DNA of 64,000 nt from Burkholderia stagnalis (GTDB lineage: Bacteria; Pseudomonadota; Gammaproteobacteria; Burkholderiales; Burkholderiaceae), in the NCBI RefSeq assembly GCF_902830275.1, contig NZ_CADESW010000003.1:372001-436000 (forward strand). Reading direction: 5' to 3'. The notes beneath the pieces were generated by a model that was not told the DNA's origin, searched no databases, and saw only the letters and a program-made list of their open reading frames with translations. Position numbers and translations under genes: made by a program. Shown one piece after another: positions 36,539 to 46,036 of this stretch. Position 1 is the first letter of the stretch. The number at the start of each line of letters is the position of its first letter.

Positions 36539-36787
36539 TCAATCGATGCCTTGCGCCTTTCCGTGCTCCAGCACTTGTTCTTCGAGCAAAGTGCGCGCGA
36601 GCGCTCGAGCGGCGTCGCGCGCCTCCACGTCCGTCGCAAAATTCCCTTCGGTATCGTATTGCTCGAAGGAGCCTGGATCCTCTCCGATGTGGTGCAAGTG
36701 GACGATTCCGCGATAGCGCCCAGACACGGTCTTCATCACGCGAAGGCGTGCTACGTGCATATGGGTCGTACACACTTCATCATCCAT
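36539..36787 (-). CDS. Hypothetical protein, 82 aa
   Basis: A small soluble protein with a beta-rich first half (VMKTVSGRYRGIVHLHHIGE) and a C-terminal helix (ATDVEARDAARALARTLLEE). The start at 36787 has GGAAGG upstream. I do not recognise the family. It is convergent with infA and lies in the same row of small minus-strand genes as the next one. Confidence 0.6.
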   Translation of the reverse strand: MDDEVCTTHMHVARLRVMKTVSGRYRGIVHLHHIGEDPGSFEQYDTEGNFATDVEARDAARALARTLLEEQVLEHGKAQGID

Positions 36788-36915
36788 GATGCCTTCCTTG
36801 CCAAGACCCCTGGCGAGACAACGACATGGCCGGCTTCACTCGCCCGCCGGCCTCGGTGAGCCTGGTCCCCGGCAAACTTCGGCATGGCGGGGTGATCGCC
36901 GCCCGCGCAGAGACG

Positions 36916-37071
36916 TCAGTGTTTGCGATGCATCCACCCCAAGTGATGGGAATCCAGCCACTGGACGATTTCCATACTTGAATGTTCGCTTTGGTAACGG
37001 CGCGCCAGCGCGACTGCAACCACCGCGATCACCGCAAGACCAACCACCCAACCAATCATCGACTGAGTCAT
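36916..37071 (-). CDS. Small single-pass membrane protein, 51 aa
   Basis: One transmembrane helix (IGWVVGLAVIAVVAVALAR) is followed by a short basic and polar tail. A perfect AGGAGG ribosome site before ATG 37071 supports the gene and rules out the 9-residue longer start. Function unknown. Confidence 0.65.
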   Translation of the reverse strand: MTQSMIGWVVGLAVIAVVAVALARRYQSEHSSMEIVQWLDSHHLGWMHRKH

Positions 37072-37502
37072 GACAGCCTCCTTCTGGAATGCGGCCATGA
37101 CTGAATTTTAGGCGTTTCGGGGGAAGGATTCCGAAGTCTTGCGCCACGCCGGGCGGACGAACCGCCTCGCGGCCGACGCGAACGCGCGCAGCCGCGAGCC
37201 GGTTCGTGTCCGCGACGTGAACAAAACCATCGCGCCCGCACGGCGCGTAACCTGCCGAACCCGTCGACGCGGAACGTCACGGGTCATTGGCCGCAGTAGC
37301 GGGCAGCCCGCCGGCGGCCGTCGCCACCCAGCTCACCGCGTCACGATCGCAGCACGCCAACCCTCCTTCTCCCCAACGGCTCGCCATAGGCGCATCGAAA
37401 TACGAAGCCAGGCAGCCGCCGACAGTCCGTCCCGATTCCGTCCGACAAAAACGCGCCCCGAACGCCGTCCGTAGGGGATTTCCCGGGACTGCCAAATACA
37501 CG

Positions 37503-37531
37503 TTGACTGCCGAAATTCGGGCTCATATATT
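37503..37531 (+). promoter_or_regulatory. Sigma70-type promoter of the porin gene
   Basis: TTGACT at 37503-37508 and TATATT at 37526-37531 are separated by 17 bases. This is close to consensus and lies about 100 bases before the porin ATG. The rest of the 560-base gap from 37072 shows no gene. Confidence 0.65.
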
Positions 37532-37632
37532 GAACATGTTCCTTCCTGTTCCTTGCATTGAGGACGAGTGCGGACGAGGGTCACACGACCCGTGACAGAT
37601 CGTCAGGTCAACTTTCATTTATTGGGAAAGCG

Positions 37633-38649
37633 ATGAAAACCCACGCCTATGCGGGTTGTGCTGCCTTGTTGGTATGCGCTGGCGCGCACGCACAATCGTC
37701 CGTGACGATGTACGGCATCGTCGACGAGTTCGTTCAATACGTGAATACGGGAAAAGGATATACGGCCGCCATGGGCTCCAGCGGCGAGTGGGCAAGCCGA
37801 TTCGGCCTCAAGGGAAGCGAGGAAATCGGCTCCGGGCTCAAAGTCAATTTCCAGTTGGAGAATGGTTTCAATCCAAACGATGGGTCCATGGCGTCACCGT
37901 CGCAGATGTTCAATCGACAGGCGTGGATCGGCATATCCGGGAATTGGGGTGAATTCAGGATGGGGCGCCAGAATTCGCCGGTGTTTTACGATCAAGGCCA
38001 TCTCGACGCGTTCGGCGCCTCCACGCAGGCCTCGGGTTTCAGCAACCTGATGACGTACGTCGTTCGAACCAGCAATACGATTTCCTATCAATCCCCGGTC
38101 GTGGCGGGCCTGCAGGCGGGCCTGTACGTCGGTTTCGGAACCGAGGGCGGATTGCGTTCGGGCGGTTCCAGCTACCAGGCCGATCTGCAATACAACCAAG
38201 GTCCGATCGCGGCGGCGGTCGCGTGGCAGGCCGTAAGAAACAAAGCCAGCAATTCGACCGATACCGCGATAGAAGCCGGCGCGTCATATCAAATCGGAAA
38301 GGCGACCATTTTTGCCGGATGGAATGCGTCGCGCTGGACGGATATCGGATTGAACGTTCGCGTTTATGGCATTTCAGGTAAATACCAGATAACACCGGCG
38401 AGCATGGCGGCTTTAGGCGTCGCCATGCTGCGCGATCAGACGGCGGCAAATAACCACGCCCGTCAGATCAGTGCGATGTATCAATACGACTTGTCGAAAC
38501 GAACCAGTCTCTACGCGACGATTTCCTATCTGGATAATCGCAACGAGGCGAGTTACACCCTGGCCGGCTCGGCCAACCCCGGATTGCCGCTTGCCTATCC
38601 CGGCGCACCCGCGCGGGGCATTTCGCTCGGCATGTTCCACAAGTTCTGA
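37633..38649 (+). CDS. Gram-negative outer-membrane porin
   Basis: A 338-residue porin of the Burkholderia/Bordetella OmpC-like (Porin_4) type. A signal peptide ends at AGAHAQ, about residue 19, followed by SSVTMYGIVDEFVQYVNTG. Typical blocks are SRFGLKGSEEIGSGLKVNFQLENGF (split over 45-70), RQAWIGISGNWGEFRMGRQ and the C-terminal GISLGMFHKF ending in Phe, which is the outer-membrane sorting signal. It forms a trimeric channel for small solutes. The transport operon downstream has its own regulator, so a link between them is possible but unproven. Confidence 0.92.
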   Translation: MKTHAYAGCAALLVCAGAHAQSSVTMYGIVDEFVQYVNTGKGYTAAMGSSGEWASRFGLKGSEEIGSGLKVNFQLENGFNPNDGSMASPSQMFNRQAWIGISGNWGEFRMGRQNSPVFYDQGHLDAFGASTQASGFSNLMTYVVRTSNTISYQSPVVAGLQAGLYVGFGTEGGLRSGGSSYQADLQYNQGPIAAAVAWQAVRNKASNSTDTAIEAGASYQIGKATIFAGWNASRWTDIGLNVRVYGISGKYQITPASMAALGVAMLRDQTAANNHARQISAMYQYDLSKRTSLYATISYLDNRNEASYTLAGSANPGLPLAYPGAPARGISLGMFHKF

Positions 38650-38775
38650 CCGCTTGCGTCCGCCTGATCTTCCGATACCATGAACATGTATGACCCAGTG
38701 CTCTCTATGCTTCGCACCCGGACGAGCCGCTCGTCGGTGCGGCGTGTGAGCGAGACCGGCTATCGGAGGATGCGG

Positions 38776-39495
38776 ATGAAAAAGCGAACCAACACCATCA
38801 CGATGTCGAAGGCGGACAAGGTGGCGGAGACGTTGCGGAAGGAAATACTGTCGGGACGGCTGACGCGCGGCCAGTTGCTGCGCAGCGAGAGCGAGCTGAT
38901 GGAGCGCTTCTCCGTCAGCCGCAACACGGTTCGAAAGGGGCTCGACGCGCTGTCCAACGACGGCCTGATCGCCCGAAAAGGCGGTGTCGGGTCGTTCGTC
39001 ACCTACGACGGCCAACTGCTCGACAGCGAGCTCGGCTGGTCGAAGTCGCTGGAGAACGCCCCGGTGGGCGCGCAGACGCAGTTGCTGCGCATCGCGCTCG
39101 TGCCGGACGAGGCGCTGGCCAGCCAGATCGGCGTCCAGCAGCAGATGTTCATCGCGGTGGACAGGCTCCGGTCGGAGTCGGGCACGGGCAAACCCATTTC
39201 GTACGAGTGCAGCCGGATTCCGTTTTCCGACGAGCTGTCGGACATCCCGCTGCAAGGCCTGATCGAAGGCTCGCTCAATCGCACGCTCGTGGAGCATGGC
39301 ATGGTGCCGGACCACGGCGAGGAATGGGTGGAAATCGTCGGGCTCGAGCCGGCCGATGCCGACGTGCTCAAGCGAGCGCCGGGCACGCCGTTTCTGCGTA
39401 CCCGGCGCCTGACGCGCGGACAGGACGGAAACCCGATCGAGTATGTGGTCAGTCTGCTGGATCCCACGCACTTTGCATTGCACCTGGAATTTTGA
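38776..39495 (+). CDS. GntR-family (HutC/UTRA) transcriptional regulator
   Basis: A 239-residue regulator with an N-terminal winged helix (KVAETLRKEILSGRLTRGQL, SRNTVRKGLDALSNDGLI) and a C-terminal UTRA ligand domain starting near residue 85, which contains RIPFSDELSDIPLQGL. The GGAGG at 38765-38769 selects ATG 38776 over the ATG two codons earlier. It stands three bases before the ADP-ribosylglycohydrolase gene and likely heads the same operon and controls it in response to a breakdown product. Confidence 0.9.
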   Translation: MKKRTNTITMSKADKVAETLRKEILSGRLTRGQLLRSESELMERFSVSRNTVRKGLDALSNDGLIARKGGVGSFVTYDGQLLDSELGWSKSLENAPVGAQTQLLRIALVPDEALASQIGVQQQMFIAVDRLRSESGTGKPISYECSRIPFSDELSDIPLQGLIEGSLNRTLVEHGMVPDHGEEWVEIVGLEPADADVLKRAPGTPFLRTRRLTRGQDGNPIEYVVSLLDPTHFALHLEF

Positions 39496-39498
39496 CCG

Positions 39499-40539
39499 AT
39501 GAGCGAGACAGTGAATCAAGACCAGCTTGACCGCGCCGCGGGCGCGCTGCTGGGCTGCGCGCTTGGCGACGCCGTGGGCATGCCCACGCAGCTCCTGTCG
39601 CCTGACGGGATTCGCGCGATTTACGGCGACGTGACGGGGTTTGTCGCGCCGACCGCCGACCATCCGCTGTCTGCCGGGCTGCCGGCCGCGACGATTACGG
39701 ACGATACCGAACAGACGCTGCTGCTGGCCGAAACGCTGCTGCGTTCCGGCGCCGCGTTCGACCACGCGCGGTGGGTTGACGCGCTGATCGCCTGGGAGAA
39801 CGATATCCGGGCGCGCGGCGGGTACGACCTGCTCGGGCCGTCCACCAAACGGGCGCTGACGGCGATCAACGCCGGCGTCCCGGTCGACGAGGCCGGCAAG
39901 GCCGGCGATACGAACGGCGCGGCGATGCGCATCGGGCCCGTGGGGATCGCGACGCCGCTCGATCCGCTGATGCAGCTCGTCGAGCGCGTCGCGGATACCT
40001 GCCGGGCGACCCACAACACCAATCTCGCGATCGCATCCGCGAGCGCCGTGGCCGCGGCCGTCAGCGCGGGCATCGAAGGGGCCGACGTGCATGAAGCCAC
40101 GCATGTCGCGATCGAAGCCGCCACGCTCGGCGAGCGCGAAGGGCATTGGGTGGCCGGCGCGTCGATCGCCGGCAGGATCCGTTGGGCGGTCGACCACGTG
40201 CTGCGTTGCGACCGGCGAGCGGCAGTCGAATTCATCACGGGGCTGGTCGGCACCAGCGTCGCCGCGCAGGAGTCCGTGCCGGCCGCATTCGCGGTGCTCG
40301 CGGCAACGGGTGGCAACGTGTGGGAGGCCTGCCTGATGAGCGCGAATCTTGGCGGCGACACCGATACGATCGGCGCGATCTGCGGAACCATTGCCGGTGC
40401 CTGCCAGGGCAGGGCGAAATTGCCGGCGGCGATGGTGGCCGAGGTCTGCCGCGTCAATGCGCTGGATGTGGAGCCGATCGCGCGAAGGCTGCTGACAGCC
40501 CGGCACGCGTTCGCCGCGCGTTCGCGCAGCGGGGCATGA
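39499..40539 (+). CDS. ADP-ribosylglycohydrolase family protein
   Basis: A 346-residue DraG-like hydrolase that cleaves N- or O-glycosidic bonds with two metal ions. The metal-binding and fold motifs are all present: GALLGCALGDAVGMP (residues 15-29), ITDDTEQTLLLAE (near 69) and GGDTDTIGAICG (near 290). The operon (PfkB kinase, binding-protein importer, GntR regulator) suggests it opens an imported glycoside or nucleoside-like compound, not ADP-ribosylated proteins. Its stop overlaps the next start as ATGA. Confidence 0.88.
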   Translation: MSETVNQDQLDRAAGALLGCALGDAVGMPTQLLSPDGIRAIYGDVTGFVAPTADHPLSAGLPAATITDDTEQTLLLAETLLRSGAAFDHARWVDALIAWENDIRARGGYDLLGPSTKRALTAINAGVPVDEAGKAGDTNGAAMRIGPVGIATPLDPLMQLVERVADTCRATHNTNLAIASASAVAAAVSAGIEGADVHEATHVAIEAATLGEREGHWVAGASIAGRIRWAVDHVLRCDRRAAVEFITGLVGTSVAAQESVPAAFAVLAATGGNVWEACLMSANLGGDTDTIGAICGTIAGACQGRAKLPAAMVAEVCRVNALDVEPIARRLLTARHAFAARSRSGA

Positions 40540-41480
40540 CGCACATGGCCCGCATCGTTCACATGGGCAGCGCGATCGTCGATCTCACGTACGAGATCGA
40601 CCGCGTGCCCGCGGCCGCGACCGAGGTGCAGGCGACACGCGCGCACGTCGACGTCGGCGGTGCGTTCAATGTCATGGCGGCAGCACGCGCGTACGGCGTG
40701 GCGGTCGTCTACGCCGGCCGGCACGGGAACGGGCCGTTCGGCGAGCGCGTGCGCGCGCGGCTGGGCGGCGCGGGCATCGAGGTGGTGCAGCCGATTTCGG
40801 ACGACGGCGATACAGGGACGTGCGTCGTCCTCGTCGACGCTGACGCCGAACGCACGTTCGTCACGAATGCCGGCGTCGAGAGCCGGCTCGAACGCGGCGA
40901 TCTGGAGCGCGTCGACGTGATGCCCGGCGATTACGTCGTGCTGTCCGGGTACATGTTGTCCTATCCGGCCAGCCGGGACGCGCTGTGCGACTGGGCCGAC
41001 GCATTGCCGTCGCACTGCACCGTCGTCTTCGATCCGGGCCCGCTGGTGCAGTCGATCCCGCGCCCGCTGCTCGAGCGGACGCTGCGCCGCGCCGATTGGC
41101 TCAGCTGCAACGCCGACGAGGCATTCGCGCTGTCCGGCGAGCGCGAGCCGCTTCAGGCGCTGCAGGCGATGCGGCGCACGTTCGATCTGGCTGGCGCGGG
41201 CGTGCTGCTGCGGCTCGGCGCGAACGGATGCCTGGTCGACCAGGACAGGCGTCACGCCGACCACGTGCCGGGCATGCCGGTGGCGGCGATCGACGCAAAC
41301 GGCGCGGGCGACACCCACCTCGGCAATTTCGTGGCGAAGCTCATCGACGGGTGCGATGCGCTCGACGCCGCTCGTTACGCGAATGCCGCGGCCGCCTATG
41401 CGGTCACCCGGCGCGGCGGCGCGGTGGCGCCCGACCCGAAGACGGTTGCCGCTTTCATCAGATCACATCACAACGGATAG
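40536..41480 (+). CDS. PfkB-family carbohydrate/nucleoside kinase
   Basis: A 314-residue ribokinase-like kinase. The first signature region is VDVGGAFNVMAAARAYG and the second is DANGAGDTHLGNF with the anion hole and catalytic Asp. It probably phosphorylates the sugar released by the hydrolase encoded just upstream. The start at 40536 overlaps the previous stop as ATGA; the ATG at 40545 is an alternative. Confidence 0.88.
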   Translation: MTHMARIVHMGSAIVDLTYEIDRVPAAATEVQATRAHVDVGGAFNVMAAARAYGVAVVYAGRHGNGPFGERVRARLGGAGIEVVQPISDDGDTGTCVVLVDADAERTFVTNAGVESRLERGDLERVDVMPGDYVVLSGYMLSYPASRDALCDWADALPSHCTVVFDPGPLVQSIPRPLLERTLRRADWLSCNADEAFALSGEREPLQALQAMRRTFDLAGAGVLLRLGANGCLVDQDRRHADHVPGMPVAAIDANGAGDTHLGNFVAKLIDGCDALDAARYANAAAAYAVTRRGGAVAPDPKTVAAFIRSHHNG

Positions 41481-41539
41481 GGCCGGTTGCGGCGCAGCGC
41501 GCCGCGCGAATTCAACCTATTTCTTCTGGAGTCTTAAAG

Positions 41540-42610
41540 ATGACGACGATCAAGACCATGTTCGGCTTCGCGCTCGCCGCGGCCGTGGCGGCCGCCGCGC
41601 TGTCGGTGTCGCACGATGCGCGCGCCGACGACGTTCACGTGCTGAACTGGAAGGGATACGGGACGGACGAGCCGTGGGCGCTCAAGGAATTCGAGGCGCG
41701 CACCGGCTACCACGTCGTCAACGATTACTTCAATTCGGAACAGGAGATGCTGACCAAGCTGCGGACCAATCCGGGCACCTACGACGTCGTGATGGTCAAC
41801 AGCGCGTTCAACCAGCAGGCGCGTTCCGAAAACCTCCTGCAGCCGATCGTCGTGACGGGCATGTCCAACGTGCCCGATCTGGATCCGCGGCTTCGCCACT
41901 CGCCGATGCTCGAGGTCGGCGGGCAAGCGTACGGCATTCCGTGGGTATGGGGCGTGACGTCGTTCGCGGTCAACAATACGAAGATTCGAACCACGCCCGA
42001 TTCGATCGAATCGTTGTGGAATCCTGCCTACAAGGGGCACGTCGGATTGCGCGACGATGCGATCGAAGCCGTGCAGTTCGCCGCGCTCGCGACCGGCCAG
42101 AAGATCAACGACATCCGGAACCTGAATGCGGTCAAGGCGAAGCTCACGGCGCTCATGCCGCAGTTGAAGACCTTCTGGAGCTCCGAAAACGACTGGAACC
42201 AGTACACCGCGTCGGGCGTGTTCTACATTGCGAGCTACTGGAGCGGATCGGCGGCGCGCGCGCGCAACAAGTTCTCGCTTCCGGTGACGTTCGTCGTGCC
42301 CAAGGAAGGCGCGATCGGCTGGCTCGACTCGCTGTCGATCCCGAAGGGCGCGCGCAACGTGCCGGGCGCGAAGGCGTTCATCAACTACATGATCGATCCA
42401 GGCTTCTATACGCAATGGGATGCGCGCGTCGGGGCGCCGGTGTCGGCCAACGTCAAGGCGGTCGCGGCCCTGCCGGCCGCTTCGTTCAACCGGGCGGTGC
42501 TGTCCGCGGCGACGACGCGCGCGCGGATTCAATTTCAGGAACCGATCACGGACGACAAGCGCAAGACGTACCTGCAGCTGTGGCAGGAAATCAAGGCGCA
42601 GACCGAATGA
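41540..42610 (+). CDS. ABC transporter periplasmic binding protein, PotD/spermidine type
   Basis: A 356-residue binding protein with a Sec signal (MFGFALAAAVAAAALSVSHD, cut near ARADD). The mature start VHVLNWKGYGTDEPWALKEF and YGIPWVWGVTSFAVNNTKI fit the PotD/PotF fold. The ligand need not be a polyamine, because the operon encodes a hydrolase and a sugar kinase. The signal and the two permeases downstream make a full importer. Confidence 0.88.
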   Translation: MTTIKTMFGFALAAAVAAAALSVSHDARADDVHVLNWKGYGTDEPWALKEFEARTGYHVVNDYFNSEQEMLTKLRTNPGTYDVVMVNSAFNQQARSENLLQPIVVTGMSNVPDLDPRLRHSPMLEVGGQAYGIPWVWGVTSFAVNNTKIRTTPDSIESLWNPAYKGHVGLRDDAIEAVQFAALATGQKINDIRNLNAVKAKLTALMPQLKTFWSSENDWNQYTASGVFYIASYWSGSAARARNKFSLPVTFVVPKEGAIGWLDSLSIPKGARNVPGAKAFINYMIDPGFYTQWDARVGAPVSANVKAVAALPAASFNRAVLSAATTRARIQFQEPITDDKRKTYLQLWQEIKAQTE

Positions 42611-42644
42611 CGGGACGACACGGATCGATGCTCTGGAGACTGCC

Positions 42645-43520
42645 ATGCGAATTGCGTTGACGCCGCGCGGCGAACGGCCATTTCTTCGTGCGATGACCCT
42701 GGCCGGGCCGGCCTACGGCTGGCTCCTGCTGGCGGTCTTCCTGCCGCTGTCGGTCATGCTGCTGCTCAGCTTCATGACCGACGTGCCGGTCGCCGGCCGG
42801 TCGTGGTCGCTGACGCTCGCGAATTACGCGACCGCCGTGACCGATCCGCTGTACCGGACGATGCTGGCCCGCTCGCTCTGGCTCAGCGCGCAAGTGACGG
42901 CGATCTGCACGGCGCTGGCGTTCCCGTGCGCGTACATGCTGGCCAAGGTCATTCGCGGGCGGGCGCGGGAGGCGCTGTTCCTGCTGATCATCCTGCCGTT
43001 CTGGAGCAACGGCCTCGTCCGGATCTTCTCGTGGAGCATGGTGCTGCGCAGCGGCGGCATCCTGGATCTCCTCGTCAATCACGTGTCGCCGTGGAACGTC
43101 AGCGTCGATCTGATGTTTTCCTATCCCGCGGTCGTGATCGGTCTCGTCCAGTCGTATCTGCCGTATTCGGTGCTGACGACGTACCTGAGCCTGCAGGCGA
43201 TCGACGATTCGCTGATCGAAGCCGCCCGCTCGATGGGCGCGAGCCGGGCGACCATCCTGCGCCGCCTGATCCTGCCGCTGTCTGCGCCGGGGCTGCTGGC
43301 CGGCGCGGCGCTGATCTTCGTGCCGGTCGTGGGCGCATTCATGGAGCCGCGGCTCCTCGGCGGGCGCAAGGGGACGTTTTTCGGCACCGTCGTCGAGGAT
43401 CAGTTCGTCGCGGTGTTCAACTGGCCGCTGGGCGCCGCGCTGGCGTTCATGCTGCTGGCCGTCGTGCTCGTCATCCTGTTCGCGGGCGTGCGGCTGTCGA
43501 GGAGGGGGGAATCGCAATGA
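42645..43520 (+). CDS. ABC transporter permease, PotB type
   Basis: A 291-residue inner-membrane permease with six helices. The EAA loop is LIEAARSMGASRATILRRLILP near residues 195-216. It follows the binding protein gene after 34 bases and overlaps the next permease gene by four bases (ATGA). Confidence 0.9.
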   Translation: MRIALTPRGERPFLRAMTLAGPAYGWLLLAVFLPLSVMLLLSFMTDVPVAGRSWSLTLANYATAVTDPLYRTMLARSLWLSAQVTAICTALAFPCAYMLAKVIRGRAREALFLLIILPFWSNGLVRIFSWSMVLRSGGILDLLVNHVSPWNVSVDLMFSYPAVVIGLVQSYLPYSVLTTYLSLQAIDDSLIEAARSMGASRATILRRLILPLSAPGLLAGAALIFVPVVGAFMEPRLLGGRKGTFFGTVVEDQFVAVFNWPLGAALAFMLLAVVLVILFAGVRLSRRGESQ

Positions 43521-44389
43521 AGTCGCTTGAATCCGGAACGCCGCTGCGACGCGGATTGACCGGCCTTCCCCGCGCATCCAACGGCGGCGGCCACGCGCTC
43601 GCGCGCCAGGGCGCCGTGCGCGGCCTGCTCGGCCGGCTGTACGTCGTTGTCATCATCGGGTTTCTGTATCTGCCGGTCGCGATCATGGCGCTGATGTCGT
43701 TGAACGCGTCGCCGCTGTTCGAACTGCCGATTCATTTCACGTTCGACTGGTATCGCGCGGCCATCGGCGACAGCCAGTTGATGGACGCGGCGCTGAGGAG
43801 CGTCAAGCTCGCGGTGTCGACGATGGTGCTGTCGACGGCGCTCGGCGTGATGGCCGCGCTTGCCTTCTATCGCTACGAGTTTCCCGGCAAGCGGCAGATG
43901 CAGGCGCTGCTGTTTCCGCCGATGGCGATTCCGTGGCTCATCACCGGGACGGCGATGCTGATCTTCTTCTTTTCGATCGGCATCGGGCGGGGCCTGCACG
44001 CGATCTTGCTCGGGCACGTTGCGCTCGCACTGCCCTACGTGATCATCGTCGTCGGCGCGCGCCTGAAGACTTTCCCGATCGAGCTGGAGCAGGCGGCCCG
44101 CTCGCTGGGGGCGACCGGCTGGCAGATCACGTGGCGCGTGACGTTGCCGAACATCGCCCCCGGCATCGTGGCGGGCGCGCTGTTCGCGTTCGCCGTGTCG
44201 TTCGATCAGTTCGTGGTGTCGTATTTCCTGTCCAGTCCCGGGCAAACCACGCTGCCGGTGGAAATCTACAGCGCGATCCGCAAAGGCTTCACGCCGGCGA
44301 TCAACGCGATCTCGACGCTGATCATCATGATTTCCATGGGCATCATGGTGGTCGTCTCGCGGCTTTATCGATTTGGTGGAGAGCAGTGA
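43517..44389 (+). CDS. ABC transporter permease, PotC type
   Basis: A 290-residue permease with six helices and the EAA loop LEQAARSLGATGWQITWRVTLP. A hydrophilic N-terminal stretch of about 35 residues precedes the first helix, which is longer than usual for PotC. A GGAGGGGGAA ribosome site precedes ATG 43517. Its TGA overlaps the start of the ATPase gene (TGATG). Confidence 0.9.
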   Translation: MKSLESGTPLRRGLTGLPRASNGGGHALARQGAVRGLLGRLYVVVIIGFLYLPVAIMALMSLNASPLFELPIHFTFDWYRAAIGDSQLMDAALRSVKLAVSTMVLSTALGVMAALAFYRYEFPGKRQMQALLFPPMAIPWLITGTAMLIFFFSIGIGRGLHAILLGHVALALPYVIIVVGARLKTFPIELEQAARSLGATGWQITWRVTLPNIAPGIVAGALFAFAVSFDQFVVSYFLSSPGQTTLPVEIYSAIRKGFTPAINAISTLIIMISMGIMVVVSRLYRFGGEQ

Positions 44390-45444
44390 TGGCAGAAGTC
44401 AACGTATTGAACGTCAGCAAGCGGTATGGCGACGCGCGGGTGCTCGAGGACGTGTCGATCCGGTTTCCGGAGGGCGGCCTGTACGGTTTGCTGGGCCCGT
44501 CGGGCAGCGGCAAGACGACCCTGCTGCGCATGATCGCCGGCTTCGTCTTTCCCGACAGCGGGCAGATCGAGATCGGCGGCCGTTCGGTGGAGCGCATTCC
44601 GGTGGAGCGGCGCGAAATCGGCATGGTGTTCCAGAACTATGCGCTGTTTCCGAACATGAACGTCGGCGAAAACGTCGCATTCGGGCTGTCGGTGCGCGGC
44701 GTCGATCGCGACGAGATCAAGCGCCGCGTCGACACGGCGCTCGACCTGGTGCAGCTCGGCGCCTATCGCGAGCGGCGCATTCATCAGCTCTCGGGCGGGC
44801 AGCGCCAGCGGGTCGCGCTGGCGCGCGCGGTCGTCACGCGGCCTCGCGTGCTGCTGCTCGACGAGCCGCTCAGTGCGCTGGACAAGTCGCTGCGGGTGGA
44901 CATGCAGGTCGAGCTTCGACGCATCCAGAAAGAAGTCGGAATCACGACGCTGTTCGTGACGCACGATCAGGAAGAGGCGATGACGCTCAGCGACCGGATC
45001 GGCATCCTGCGCAACGGGACGCTGCTCCAGGAAGGCAGCGCGCGGGACATCTACGACCGGCCCCGGACGGAATTCGCGGCGACGTTTCTCGGCGATGCGA
45101 ACGTCTTTTCCGGGGAACGCGAGGGCGGCGATTTCCGCCTCGCCGACGGCAATCTGCTCAGGCTGCCTCGCGATCACGAGACCGGCACGCAGTGCAAATG
45201 CGCGGTACGGCCGGAAAAGATCGCGATTCACCGCATCGGCGACGCCATTCCGGACCCGGCATGCAACCGGCTCCAGGCGCGCGTGCGTCAGCAGGTGTTC
45301 GCCGGCGTGAACACGACCTATATCCTCGGATGGCACGACCAGACGCTCAAGGTTCACGTGCAGAATCGCGGGCGCGACGTCATCCCGGTCGATTCGGACG
45401 TTCTGCTGAGCTGGGCGCCCGAGGACACGGTGCCGGTTTACTGA
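44389..45444 (+). CDS. ABC transporter ATP-binding protein, PotA type
   Basis: A 351-residue ATPase with Walker A GPSGSGKTT (near 37), signature LSGGQRQRVALARA, Walker B LLLDEPLSALD and H-loop FVTHDQEEAMTLSDR. A C-terminal TOBE-type regulatory domain spans about residues 240-351. It energises the importer encoded directly upstream and ends the coupled series hydrolase-kinase-binding protein-permease-permease-ATPase. Confidence 0.92.
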   Translation: MAEVNVLNVSKRYGDARVLEDVSIRFPEGGLYGLLGPSGSGKTTLLRMIAGFVFPDSGQIEIGGRSVERIPVERREIGMVFQNYALFPNMNVGENVAFGLSVRGVDRDEIKRRVDTALDLVQLGAYRERRIHQLSGGQRQRVALARAVVTRPRVLLLDEPLSALDKSLRVDMQVELRRIQKEVGITTLFVTHDQEEAMTLSDRIGILRNGTLLQEGSARDIYDRPRTEFAATFLGDANVFSGEREGGDFRLADGNLLRLPRDHETGTQCKCAVRPEKIAIHRIGDAIPDPACNRLQARVRQQVFAGVNTTYILGWHDQTLKVHVQNRGRDVIPVDSDVLLSWAPEDTVPVY

Positions 45445-45509
45445 TTTCAGGCCGCTGCCCGGTCGAGCGGTTGCGACGGGCGGCCGGCGTGCCGCAGCGT
45501 GAGGAGAAC

Positions 45510-45995
45510 ATGTCGCGAGCCAAGCCTCGAACACCGGGACGGCCCGTTCCTGGATGGATGAAGAAGCAGATGCTGCTTCAACTGCCGGCCGGCTACATCC
45601 GGCAGCTTTCGCTGGCAAACCACCTTGCGCTCGTCGGCTGCTGCTCCGAGGCGAGCCTCAGGCATTCGCTCAATGAGCTGATCCGCGTCGTCTACCTGTC
45701 CTATTTCCTGTGGGAAGCCGGTTATGCGCACGCGCCGGCGGCGCTGTTTCTGGATGCGGAGCGTGCGCTCGATGACGCCGTCCTGCGTGCGATGGAAACC
45801 GGCGTATGGCGGCTGGTTAATGACGAGGCGGATATCCTGAAGCAGATCGTCGCCGTGCACGACGATCAGCTCGCCAGGGTGACGGGGCGCGCCTACGTCG
45901 AGGCCAGGCGACGGCTGGAGATGCTGTTGAGCGCGTCGCCGACGGCCTCGCCGATCAGGAAGCGATGGGCCGAATGTGCGGGTGCCTCGGATTAG
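45510..45995 (+). CDS. Hypothetical protein, 161 aa
   Basis: A helical soluble protein I cannot name. The basic N terminus (AKPRTPGRPVPGWMKKQMLL) is followed by helices such as ELIRVVYLSYFLWEAGY and ALDDAVLRAMETGVWRLVNDE. GAGGAGAA lies just before ATG 45510. It follows the ATPase gene after 65 bases and could be cotranscribed, but nothing in it points to transport. It meets the minus-strand transporter gene tail to tail. Confidence 0.65.
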   Translation: MSRAKPRTPGRPVPGWMKKQMLLQLPAGYIRQLSLANHLALVGCCSEASLRHSLNELIRVVYLSYFLWEAGYAHAPAALFLDAERALDDAVLRAMETGVWRLVNDEADILKQIVAVHDDQLARVTGRAYVEARRRLEMLLSASPTASPIRKRWAECAGASD

Positions 45996-46036
45996 CGGTC
46001 GCGCGCGGCATGCGGTGCATCCGCGCGCCGCGTCGA

